This document shows positions 1-10,554 of a stretch of 64,000 bases of DNA, piece after piece. Position 1 is the first letter of the stretch. Every line of letters starts with the position of its first letter. The notes beneath the pieces were generated by a model, which was given only the letters and a program-made list of their open reading frames with translations, did no database searches and was not told where the DNA came from. This DNA comes from Sipunculus nudus. Its lineage: Eukaryota > Annelida > Sipuncula > Golfingiida > Sipunculidae. A program made the translations under genes and the position numbers. The stretch is from positions 13,355,019 through 13,419,018 of the forward strand of contig CM049306.1 of assembly GCA_026874595.1 (NCBI GenBank), written 5' to 3'.

Positions 1-1082
1 TACATATACTGCTTTCAACAAGCAGTAAATGCTGCTTGCAGCTGCTTCGATGCTAACAAGTTAACCATAAATATTAAAAAATCTGCTGTCATGTTACTGG
101 GTACAAAAAATCCTGTAAATAACCATGACCTTTGTATCACTGCTAATGATATATAGTTCCAAGAATCAACAGGAACCAAATGATTAGGTGTAACTATTGA
201 TGCTAATTTATCATGGTTCTCACATGAAACTACCCTATGTAAAATGTTATCACCATACTTAGCACTGTTACACCGCCTTAGTAAAGTACTGTCCATAAAT
301 ACATAAATAACAGTCTATAATACCATGATCCAGCCACATTGACTATGCCATAAGTGTATGGGACAAAATGAAATCCTCAATTTGCCACAGAAAACTGCAA
401 AAAATTCAAAATCGTGCTGCACGTATTGTTACCAGCTGCTATGATTATGAAATCCCAAGTGCCACTCTGATACAACAGCTGCAATAGCTAACAGTCTCTA
501 AACATTGTATTTCATATGTATCCTGATGCATAAATATGTAAATCATATGAATATCCATAATCCAAAACAGTTCATATGGGTCAGTGATATGCATGATCAT
601 TCTACCAGATCCGCTGTAAGTGGCCTTCTGTTATTGCCAAAACTGAAAAATGAATTCTTCAAAAATAGCTTCTTATACAGAGGCCCATCGGTATGGAATA
701 CCTTACCATACGAAATCAGATCTATTGAATCTTTAAATACTTTCAAACAAAAACAAAAGTGTTTCTTTTAAAGTCTTAGTATTACAAGCTAAAGACAATG
801 TTATTTCCTAATATGCATTGTCAATACCTGTCTTTATTGTTTGGATTCTTTTATAACCACGTCTATACTAGTTTTTACGATAATAGTGCATTTTGCTCAT
901 TTTCTTACATACATTACCCGTTTAATGTATTCCGTAATTTTATATACGACTATGTTGTTCACGCATGAAGTGAATTTTACCTTTTGTAATGGTTAAAGTA
1001 TTGTTGCATATCATTACTGACTTACTTGTCAAGTATATAATATTTATGTACATGTATCTTTGATGATTCATATATTGTGTAA
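1..1082 (+). pseudogene. Decayed non-LTR retrotransposon, reverse transcriptase C-terminal part
   Basis: Interrupted frames read, in order, CFDANKLTINIKKSAVMLLG, LGVTIDANLSWFSHE, LLHRLSKVL, KIQNRAARIV and FKNSFLYRGPSVWNTLPYEI. This is the order and wording of the C-terminal half of a Jockey/RTE-type ORF2 (template-binding thumb to the WNxLP tail). Stops and frame shifts show it is dead. The coding relic ends near 771; 772-1082 would be 3' UTR. The left part lies outside the window, and the 3' end continues after the inserted element at 2478. Confidence 0.85.
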
Positions 1083-2477
1083 CAGGGTTGGCAGGTTTCT
1101 ACCCTGTAAGGTAATTACCCAGGTAATTACTAGGTAATTATCGATACAGTAAAAATATTTTCTATAATGGGTAGAAACGGTGGATAGGGTAGAAAATCTA
1201 ATGAGAATTTAAAAATATAAAAATAATTTGTTTAATGGCATAAAAGATAAATAAAAGTATCACTGATAAAAAGGTAACAAGTTAGTACCTTTATAAAGTT
1301 AATAAACCATCATCATGGTTTGTCAAGCTTTGCTGGGCACAAGGAAACCTGAATTCAGTCATGTATCACACATATCACGCGCATGCTTCATGGTTCTGAA
1401 ACCATCAAAGTGATATGTGTTGGTTTTCCTAATTATGTAGTAGGATTTGGCAGGATTCAATCGGACTCCAGGAGCCGACCTCATCACTTTCTGGACCTCA
1501 GATCTGACGTCACCTGATCATGCGCAGAAGGCCCAGGGTTTGGACACCATGAAGACAAGGATTCTTGAAAGTGATAATAAAATAATATTTATCCACTTGA
1601 ATCTTGGGTCTTTCTGCCATCGACCACCTAAAGGTGAGTGAACAGATAGCTCACACATGTTGATGTAATGTAAAAAACGTCTACAATTATTCACTTGAGC
1701 ACAAATTTTTGATTAAATCAATTTAAATTACATGGATCACTGCATATGGGAAACCCTGCTTAGGCTGGCATAGGTTTCTGAAACCCTACTGGGAACATTT
1801 TTCTATGGGAGTTACAGTTGATGAACTTATATGCCTCACTGAGCTACTGCATAACATCATTTTTCAGAATGTTATATATATATATCCATCACTAAAAGGG
1901 ATAGGCATATATGATATACTGAACCATCAGTTCTTACCTAGTGCTAACTTGACTCTTCAATTAAATCTGCATAATATAATAAAAGTCATTTAAAAGGGGA
2001 GAAGACCGAAAGACCCAATATGGGAACATATTTATGTCTATCAAGTTTGGTGGAAAAGAATATGGCAAATGTGAGATGTTGTAATCAACAAGTTGTCAAA
2101 GCTAACAGACTAAAAATACATCATGCCAAATGTACCTCTGTAAATCAACCATGAACCAGCTCTTCCTCTGATCAGTCCAGCAGATCTGGACTACAGAAGA
2201 ACCTGATGTTCAAACAAACATGAGAGTAACCTTAATCATCATATTTTTTAATGTTTTTTTTAATAATTTTTTTATCTTGTTTGCTGACTGGTTATACTTT
2301 CATTATTTCTGCATCCACTAAAATGTGCCACTTAAACATATTTCAGTCAGGCTAGTTGAGGTTTCTCCCATTTCTACCCTATTTCTACCTAGCAGAAAGG
2401 TATATCTACCATTTTTACCCAGTTCCTACCCATGGTAGGGTAGAAATACCATTCTACCGGGTAGAAACCCAACCCTG
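1083..2477. mobile_element. hAT-like non-autonomous DNA transposon
   Basis: The left end CAGGGTTGGCAGGTTTCTAC and right end (complement) CAGGGTTGGGTTTCTACCC are inverted repeats. An exact 8-bp target duplication TTGTGTAA lies at 1075-1082 and 2478-2485, as in hAT elements. GGGTAGAAA-type motifs recur near both ends, as transposase-binding subterminal repeats do. No transposase frame was seen in the 1395 bp. Confidence 0.85.
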
Positions 2478-2630
2478 TTGTGTAACATATGCATACTGTG
2501 TATTTTATAATCTTTGTACCAGGTATTATTATGTCATGTTTTAAGGTTACAGGGCCCTGTGAAAAAAACAGACTATATTACTGAACAGGCTACCCTGTAT
2601 AAATATATTGAAATAAATAAATATATATCC
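2478..2630 (+). mobile_element. 3' tail of the interrupted non-LTR retrotransposon
   Basis: Following the target duplication, the sequence resumes and ends CAGGCTACCCTGTATAAATA then AAATAAATAAATA, a simple A-rich tail typical of this retrotransposon class. Removing 1083-2485 makes it continuous with 1-1082. Confidence 0.6.
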
Positions 2631-3380
2631 TAATCACTGATATCTGACTGAATGTCTAAATGTACACAGATCTTGAAATTTTCTTTTGGCAGTTTCTTGG
2701 ACAAATTTAGTATCACACCTGTTCTATAATTGCTTGAATATTTAAATTGAAGAAAGTGATAGGCAAACAAAAATAGGCAGTAAATCAAAGAAACAATCAG
2801 CTTAATTTAAACCAAAATATCACCCTTCTTTCTGTTGATACAAATGTGGCACTTATGACCTGTTTACCATTAAAGCACATGATTGGGATATGGTCTACAC
2901 CTGAAACATCAACCTCCGCACAGGGACAAGGTCTGTTGTGCAATATGAATGAACCCTGCTGGCAGTAATGGACTTAAGCATGTTTGACCTGACATTTTAC
3001 CCAGTCACAAATTCATTTTGATGATCAGTAAATGTAAACAACATGTGACTTTAGGTCCCTTGGCACTCACATCTTACGTCAGCATGCAATAATGGTTAAT
3101 CCCCCAATTCATTCAGGTAATGCTTTTGCATAAAGTTGAAAAGACCACAACAAGTGTCGCTACACTATCATCGTGCATTTACATCTTCAGCATTTCTGGA
3201 AACAGTTGTATCAGGTTAACTATCCAAGGAAGCGCATGCATAAGTTTGGATATTACACCACAAAATAGATCCACAGGTTTATCAATATATAAAATATGTT
3301 TCATGGACAAATACCTTTTGTTGGTTATATCTGGAATGGATGTTGTCGAAGCATACTCTATACTCTCTCCATTTACTTTA
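2631..3380. other. Noncoding, no feature recognised
   Basis: AT-rich sequence; short open frames here resemble no known protein. It may lie within the MRPS26 transcription unit (minus strand), but no exon was identified. Confidence 0.4.
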
Positions 3381-3523
3381 TTTTCAACTCAGCTGACTGA
3401 AAGTCAACTGAGGAATAGGAATGGTACTTTGTCTTTCATCCTCCCAGCTATCTGTCAGCAGGGTAAAAATCATTACTGCAAACCCTGGAACTTTGGTACT
3501 GAACATTGAGGTAGGTAAATAGA
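3381..3523 (+). repeat. 5' fragment of the AGCTCAGCTGACT repeat family
   Basis: CTCAGCTGACTGAAAGTCAACTGAGG followed by a GGCACTTTGTC-like stretch matches the start of the copies at 23825 and 42309. It is cut off where a family-2 copy in the opposite orientation begins. Confidence 0.6.
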
Positions 3524-3935
3524 CAAGGCCTACAGACCTAATGCGAACCTGTGCAGTGGAATATACACCAGGTATATTTCTTCAGTGCAGGACCATTTCT
3601 TTTCAAAGGTCTTCGTGAAATATGTACATGAACAATGCAAATACTAAACATTTTGAACAGGAACCAATTACAATGGCTGAGGTGGCGCCACCAGTCTTGT
3701 ATATGACAAAGCTATCCAAGATGTATACATGTGCCCAATTTTAGGCTGATATATCAAACCCCTCCTGAGAAATAAGCAGGCACATATACACTGGCAAAAG
3801 TGATTGTAGGTGGCCACACCAGTCTTGTGACCGAGAAAGCCATCAAAGATGCATAGACAGGTCAAAATATCAGGCCAATACATTAAACTTCTCTCGAGTT
3901 AGATGCACTGGGATAAAAAAGCTTAGGTGAGAAAG
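3524..3935 (-). repeat. Family-2 dispersed repeat (GGTGGCGCCACC units), minus orientation
   Basis: Read on the minus strand it ends TTAGGTCTGTAGGCCTTGT and contains two degenerate units of about 130 bp, each with an ACAAGACTGGTG... box and a TCAGCCTAAAATTT box. The unit at 3680-3693 holds the palindrome GGTGGCGCCACC. Same family as 17140-17664 and 26040-26605. Confidence 0.65.
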
Positions 3936-5156
3936 GCAGTTGCCCCTGGTGAGCTGGAACGAATTGCTGCCACCAGCTACTGCATTCAAAACTGGTCCTT
4001 ATAGGGGCCCAATCTCATATAAAACATGTTGAGTTAACACAAAAAAATAGCTTCTTCCCTTCGAAATAAATCTGTACCTGCCAAACTATTGCCTTGAAAC
4101 GGTTTGCTCACTCCTGTAAACGAGTGTTAAAAACAGTGGACGTGGGGCGACTGCAGGTGTCAACATAAAGACAGTGCGTTGGGCAGTGTGCAGCACAGAG
4201 CCAAAACACATATCAATCAGGAAATGCAGTGGCTGACTTGGACTTAAACATTGTACCTGAAACAGTGCAGGTTGCCCCTAATAATCAGACTTCTGGTTAT
4301 GTGGCCTTGTTATGGTAAACAGACTTGATTACCAACATGAAGAGCCATAACAAGGTGTTAAACAGCTTTATGGGAGGAACTGAGACTGTGTGCTGGGCTG
4401 GTTTGCTGGGAAACTTTTGCATAAAGCAAAACAGAACTGATAGTGCGAAAGAATAGGTATGATATTGCTCCAGATTATGTCCCTTTAATATGAGGACTTC
4501 TTATACTTGCTGATTTTTATCGTCTCAACCGTAACCAAGTTATTCATCCATCACTATTTATGTCTTGCAACCCCCATTTCATTTATTCCTATTATGTTTT
4601 ACTATGCTGTATGCCTTCTGCTCTTATTTACTTCAATCTCATTTACCATTCCCCAATGCTATTGGGGGTTGGGGGCGGCCCAACTTGTATGTGTTATTAT
4701 ATACCATTATTCACAGCCATGGGAGAATCCCTGTAGCACAGTGACCTCTGGTGGACATTGACATAGTTATTCACTAATTTCAGTCCTATACAGTGTAAAT
4801 AGACAAACATCCTGGCTTTCCTCTCGCTTGCAACTTGCTCTCATGGCACAGTTGGTTACACCTGCTGATGGCTTCTGAGTGTGCAGTTTGAGGGTTATTC
4901 CTGTTCTGTTATCACATCTTTGCATGCATTGATGTAATTCTGAATGTAGTCAATGTACTAATAATTCATGTATTTCTATCATGTTTCAGACTGCAGAAAC
5001 AACCAAGAATTAGACAATGGAGGTCACAGAATATACAAAGTAACACAGAACACAGTAACTTCAAGAAACTTCATTAATCTTTCACGTTCTCCAATGTAGA
5101 CCCAATTCTAAACTCACTGAAAAAAAATTATTTTTCAGGACTTACAATGTAGACCA
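3936..5156. other. Noncoding, mostly unrecognised
   Basis: No coding exon seen on either strand. A tRNA-like stretch near 4848-4910 (TGGCACAGTTGGTTA with a weak B-box-like downstream segment) may be an old SINE but is not convincing. Confidence 0.35.
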
Positions 5157-5164
5157 GATTCTGG

Positions 5165-5822
5165 GGTAAAAGGTGCAGTATAGACCTCACCTTGTGGCAC
5201 TGTAAGGGTTTTGTTTTAGTGTATATTCCGCACAGGGAAAGGCACAGCTGCTGCCACCGTCCCGAGGCGGCATAACTGTAGTTGTGTGATGTCTTTGGGT
5301 GTCTAATACCAGTAAATATCCTCAGCGTGTTTTTAGCGAAAAAAACCCATGGCTCTCGGGCTTTCCTGTCACTGCCACCGCTGCCTTGCCAAGGGAACTG
5401 CCCTAAGCACCTGTGTAAAGTCTCCTTTGATTGGTCGGCGAGGCCAGCTTTGTTTACAGCTGGGACAAGACAGTATCCCTCCCCCCTTTTCCTTTGTTTA
5501 TCTGAGCGCGACGTTGCCGGTGCCCAGGCGGTGAAAATTATACCACGCCCCTATTACCCCTGGAATGCAGCCCTTGACCAATCAGAGTTTCCGTCACGTG
5601 TGGTTCACTGCTGAAGTCAACAATGATGGATGGGTGAATGGTTTACTTTGGAGGGGCTGGCTTATTTTTTCTTCGAAACACCTGCCCTGGTGCATGCCTT
5701 TTGTTTCACCATTTCCACGAAAGGATGCGTGGGGCCCAGCTCCCGTCCACAGGGCAAAAAATGGCCACCCTCTCCAATCACGTTTGAGGTGAGGTCTACT
5801 AATCCTATACTGCACTTTTACT
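5165..5822. mobile_element. 658-bp GC-rich inverted-repeat element in MRPS26 intron 1
   Basis: Left end GGTAAAAGGTGCAGTATAG and right end (complement) AGTAAAAGTGCAGTATAG are inverted, followed inward by ACCTCACC and its complement. An exact 8-bp direct repeat GATTCTGG flanks it (5157-5164, 5823-5830). The interior is unusually GC-rich for the window and contains CCAAT-type motifs (GATTGG near 5430, CCAATCA near 5579 and 5774) and a CACGTG E-box near 5596. Overlapping open frames here resemble no known protein and probably reflect GC content. Confidence 0.75.
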
Positions 5823-5889
5823 GATTCTGGAAGCTTTGGCCACTGTATATCTGTACATAAAAAATATAGCAACAAATAAATGGTTTCAC

Positions 5890-6122
5890 CTGACGGCTTT
5901 GAAATGGACTTGGTAATTTTTATATCTCTGTGTTGTCTCTGCATACTCCTCGGGGTCGCGAGGTGTACTCTCCCGGACCACAAACATTTTACTTGGTGCC
6001 TTTGGTTCCCATCTTCGCTTCCTCCACCTCACAGACACCAACATGACGCCTGTTTCTGACTGATCCACCAGACATTTCGGCGCCAGTCTGGACAATTGCG
6101 TAGCTAGTGGTCTAGCGTACAT
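5890..6122 (-). CDS. MRPS26: MRPS26 (mS26) first coding exon
   Basis: On the minus strand an ATG at 6122 opens 77 codons plus two bases, ending at the donor CAG|GTGAAA (GT at 5889-5888). The N-terminus MYARPLATQLSRLAPK is Arg-rich without acids, as expected for a mitochondrial presequence. It continues VRWRKRRWEPKAPSKMFVV and RDPEEYAETTQRYKNYQ. The RWRxxxRWxPxAxSKMFxV and RYxxY patterns match mS26, a mitoribosomal small-subunit protein, particularly insect forms as I recall them. Later exons (a coiled coil and a NxITxENL block) were not found to the left; they may be short, in the repeat-filled interval, or beyond the edge. Upstream in-frame ATGs lie in transposon sequence, so 6122 is preferred. 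Confidence 0.8.
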
Positions 6123-6201
6123 CTTTAACAGTTCAGGTGCTTGAATGTGTGTGCACGCAACTGTGCGTGTGTTCGTCCGTTCCTTCACGGCCGTCAAGGA
6201 C
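6123..6201 (-). promoter_or_regulatory. MRPS26 side of the ancestral MRPS26/EXD2 intergenic region
   Basis: 79 bp between the MRPS26 start and the transposon edge. Removing the transposon brings the MRPS26 ATG within about 0.55 kb of the probable EXD2 first exon, so a bidirectional promoter is plausible. No TATA box was identified. Confidence 0.4.
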
Positions 6202-9127
6202 GGCTGTGTGTAAAACTCGGAAGTCGGAAGCCGGAAGTCGGAAGCCAAGGATTTTTTATAAACAAAACCATAAAGCATATACAAAATGCCATTACATCAA
6301 TACTATTTCGATTTTTATCGATACACTAGGGTCGGTTCTATCACTCTGTGAAGAATCATAGTTATTCATTCAATATTCTGAAAGTTATCGAAGATTCTGT
6401 GCTCGGAATTAAGCCATCTCGGAAGTCACTCGGAAGTGCCGGGTAGTAGTCCAAATGTGTAAAACTCGGAAGCCACGGCCATGCACTGGTCATCAATTCG
6501 TCAGCATGTGTGTCAAGCATTTTCAATATCTTGCAGATGACATATTTTTTATAATTCAATCTGTTGTGTAACATTCATGATGTTGTTTTTTTTAAATAAT
6601 ATTTTTTTTCATTTTGTAAAACAACATAGTAATAACTGATTAATTAAAATGATAAATAGAATTACAATTTGACAGATACACGACGTCCTTGAAATGTTTC
6701 TGAAGGTTGTTTCGATAAAATGTTTTATGTTTCATGTATAAATTGACCAACCTTTTCATGTTCCATTGATAAAAAATTTCATCAGGATTATGTATCTTTT
6801 AGACTCAAAAATCTATTATGTAATATTTAATTGATTCAAAAATATATTTTATATATGATGATCAGAATACAAATTTTTACAAATTCAAAATGTGATTTTT
6901 CCCCGATATGTTCATGCTGTACAATGAAACCCTTTTCAATTCAAGTATTGAAATGTTGCCAAAATAGACAGCATAATATGCATAATATTTCACATTGAAT
7001 TGTTTAATAATGATTCATCAGATTTATTAGACAACTTTAAAAAGAAAAACAAATATAAACAAAACCTTGACAGAAATAAAAACACAATACATGTGTAAAT
7101 AGGTATGATGCCGATTGTAACATTTAACGTTCATATAAAATAAAATTGTTTCTGTTTTTGCAGAACGATTTGATATTTCCTCGGTATTTTTATGCTGTTA
7201 TGTACAATGTTCGGAAAATTAATGTTCTGAATTTATAAAAAAAAAAACAGACGGCACAAACATTAATTACTTTTTATATACATGTTGTAAATCGCGCCAA
7301 CAGAAAAAAATCAACAACAAATCAATAAAACATCAACAAAACATTTAGCTTGGCAAAAAATATTCAGTAAATGTTTGAAAATAAACTGTAACAGAGTAAA
7401 CGGCTTTCTTTGTTTAGCAGTCTCTTAAAGATATTAAATGATTAGTTGTATAACAGAACCTGATACAAGCAACTATGAGGTCCGAAGGGAGTTAGGTCCG
7501 AAAACGCACGGCACTACTTTATAGAATTCCGACTATAGTTCAGTGATTACCATGCAGGCCTAAGAATAAGCTTCCCGTTAACTTGTTTTTTTTTAAATAA
7601 ATTTAATTACGAAAAGGGTAAATATATAAGTATCAGATAAAGATTGTGAGTATATAGATAATATTCATGTGCATGAAAATGATTTTTTTTTATAAAGAGG
7701 TTTACTTGCTATTTTATCAAAGTAGAATGGGAATAATTGATATTTATCATTGAAATTTTTATCTTGGCGGTAAATATCCAACCAGATTTTCCACAGTAAT
7801 TGTTTTGATGGGTATTTGTCGAAAAATCATCGGAAAGGATTCGTTTCATAATTGCATGACGTCAACATTTTTATGAATGGAATTTTAAGGTATGAAACTT
7901 AGCTAAGCAACCGGTTGGATACAAATGCCTATATCCGTAGCTTCTTTTAGACACCATTTAACCTCCAGACATACAAACTTTTACTTGAAGCCTTCAATGT
8001 CTTATGTGTCAATAAGATCCTATTTATGAGATTATTTATCTAAGATTTGACATTCAACGATCTCATCCTAACACAAGATAGGAATTTATTTATCGAGATC
8101 GTTGTATTCGTCACTCCGTGCAGTTCCTTAACTGAAGCTAGGAACACATTCTGTTTTTAGATGCCCTTATTACGCACATAACGTCTGAGAGTGAAATGAA
8201 TTATAAAAATATTTTCAAATTTTTTGAAATATCAATTTATTTGATGTTAAATTATTATAATAATGTTGTAACAATATCAAGAGTGTTATAAATAGAAAAT
8301 AAATATCATGGTTGAATATGAAAGTATGAAAGAAAGAGTTGAAAATATTTTATTTTTTTTGTTTAAAACCAACTTTATGCTTAAACATAAAACATATTAG
8401 ATTTTATAATCACACGTGTATAAGTATGTAATATATTACCTGTTCTGTTGTATCCTTTACTACACTATATCTTAATTTTTTAAAAAAATCGTAGAATTCT
8501 CACGTTATGAAACACATTTAATTTACGTCTTATTCGGTACATATATGTTTGTTGCTGTTCCAGCGATGTCCTATTAGGATAAATTGAATTTCCAATATAT
8601 TATGATAATATTAAATATATTGGATATTTGCTCAACGTAAGGAAAATATATTAAAACTGTTTTAATATTTAATGATATCGTAATTTATAAATGTATTTTT
8701 AAAATCGTATTCGGATTTCTTTTATCATATTTTAGTATGTACAATGTATTGTATAATATACTCATTACAAGCACAATCATAAGCACTTAAAATATATGCA
8801 TGCAATGAAATTGCATTTGCCATGTGGCTCTAAACTGACCATTTGTTGACCAGTGCGTCTCCGTGACTTCCGAGTTTTACACATTTGGACCGCATCTCGG
8901 CACTTCCGAGTGGCTTCCGAGATGACTTCCGAGCACAAAATCGTCTATAACTTTCAGATTACGGAATAGATAACTATGATTCTTCATTGATTGATAAAAC
9001 AGACTTTATTCTATCAATAGAAATTAAAATGGTGTTGATCTAGAGGAAATTTGTGCATGTTTTAGCACTTTATTTATGAAAAATCCTTGGCTTCCGACTT
9101 CCGACTTCCGAGTTTTACACACAACCT
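6202..9127. mobile_element. 2.9-kb DNA transposon with about 300-bp terminal inverted repeats
   Basis: The left arm (6202 to about 6505) and right arm (about 8835 to 9127) are inverted copies: both run TGTGTGTAAAACTCGGAAGT, then short GGAAGTC-type repeats, then CCAAATGTGTAAAACTCGGAAG and a CACTGGTCA end. The element is bracketed by a perfect 8-bp direct repeat TCAAGGAC (6194-6201 and 9128-9135). The interior is AT-rich with no transposase-like frame, so it is non-autonomous. Ends begin GG, unlike typical hAT (CA); Merlin-like is possible. It separates MRPS26 from EXD2. Confidence 0.85.
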
Positions 9128-9135
9128 TCAAGGAC

Positions 9136-10494
9136 GCTTGGAAATAAAACAAAAATCCGATTTAGGAACAGCTGAAATCGAATGTTACAGGAATTGATCA
9201 TAATACGAAGTCAGTTATTCAGAATGATATACTTAATGTATAACATTGCAATCGATGAGATGAATGTTAAAAACAACCTGTTATTGGAAGAAACATATTA
9301 TTTTATACCTTATCCAGTCTGTAATTTCTCTTTTGATCCGGGCATTTTCAACATGTCTGCGCCCATGGAACCCAGCCTGAGTCCACCCGTTTGACTCTCC
9401 GTTTGACATGCGTCAAACTTGGTCAGCTCAGGTAAATAACTAGCTGATGAAATTCCGAGTTGTTATGGGGACATCGTTCGGACAGTTGATTTGGAAACAT
9501 GCTGTTTCGCAATCCGATTTATTAACACACTTTGCAACCATTTAAAGCTCTGTTCCTCCATCAGTTGTACAGCATTGAACACAAAATGTCAAAAAGGTAA
9601 AACTGTACATGTAACCTGGTAGTGGTAACTTGTAAGTCGCGTGAAGTAGTACAAGTAGTTGTTCAGACTACAGTAGTCAGTAGCTGAGGCATAACTAAGC
9701 ATGCATAACTTATTTGTAAATTTTATTAATTGACGGGAAGGAAACTGCATTTTGTACAGACTGAGCTTACATTGCGCATACTTGTAAAATTTAAATTATT
9801 AATCTCATTCTACGTACCCAATATTTGTTTTATTTTCATTTTATTATTAATCATAAGGTATAAATGATTAGTGTAATTTTTTATTTTTTTTTATTTTGAT
9901 TTCTGAGTCAATTTTTAGTGAAAAATGTCACCCAAACCAAACACCAAGTATAAACCATTTTTTTAGTACATAATGAATTATAAGGAATCATAAGGTAATG
10001 TATATATGATGTTAAATATATATATATTTATATGTATGTATAATTCTTTGAACTGTAAATTGACATGACTGAATTGAATGTTTTTTTACATGTCAATGTA
10101 ATTTGCAGCTTGTTTTATTTTAGGACTACAGCATATGCATCAAGTTAAAACAAAGCCAGCTAAGAATAAGAATAAAATATGATCTTATTAAATTTTAGAA
10201 TTATAAGAAAGTTTTTTCATGGAAAGTAGCCAGCTGAATATACTAAGATATACGATGTCTGATTTTTTTCTCTGACAAAATTAAGAAACCTCAGCAAGTT
10301 ACACAATGGGACAAGAAAAAAAAAAAAACACTTCATCATGATCACCTGCAAAGTTCATACCTTACAATCTTAAAACCAACTAAAATGGGTGATTACTAAA
10401 TAGCTAGCATATAAAAAAAACAGAAGGCAGGGACTGTTTGTAGATACAAAAAGAGCATGATATTATCTTGCTGATTTCATCAGTTTACTTTCAG
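9136..10494 (+). promoter_or_regulatory. Probable EXD2 promoter, 5' UTR exon and first intron
   Basis: No protein-coding exon recognised. The exon at 10495 starts with an acceptor, so at least one 5' UTR exon lies upstream. Candidate donors are CTCAG|GTAAAT at 9432 and AAAAAG|GTAAAA at 9597. An ATG at 9586 spliced to 10495 would stop after four codons, so translation is expected from 10512. The rest is AT-rich. Confidence 0.45.
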
Positions 10495-10554
10495 GTGATG
10501 AGTTTGTGAAAATGGTGCCTAAAATGATGTATTTAGTTGGTGCCTTAGCAGTTG
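10495..10554 (+). CDS. EXD2: EXD2 coding exon 1 (start codon, membrane anchor)
   Basis: The exon follows the acceptor TTACTTTCAG at 10494 and ends at the donor G|GTAAGT (10555). The ATG is at 10512; 17 nt of 5' UTR precede it in the same exon, with an in-frame TGA (10506-10508) just upstream, which supports this start. It encodes MVPKMMYLVGALAV, the first half of the hydrophobic N-terminal segment, and ends in phase 1. A further 5' UTR exon upstream is implied by the acceptor. Confidence 0.85.

Noticed and set aside
4840-4910. tRNA-like stretch
   Set aside because: A-box-like sequence is good but the B box and cloverleaf are poor; neither a tRNA gene nor a clear SINE.
5060-5118. Minus-strand acceptor (TTTTTTTTCAG) as MRPS26 exon 2
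   Set aside because: The frame meets a stop after about 13 codons and shows no mS26-like residues.
5282-5824. Overlapping open frames of 61-129 codons on both strands
   Set aside because: They lie inside the GC-rich mobile element, resemble no family, and long frames on both strands at once fit GC bias.
6123-6284. N-terminal extension of the MRPS26 frame
   Set aside because: The extra codons come from transposon inverted-repeat sequence; the Arg-rich start at 6122 fits a mitochondrial presequence.
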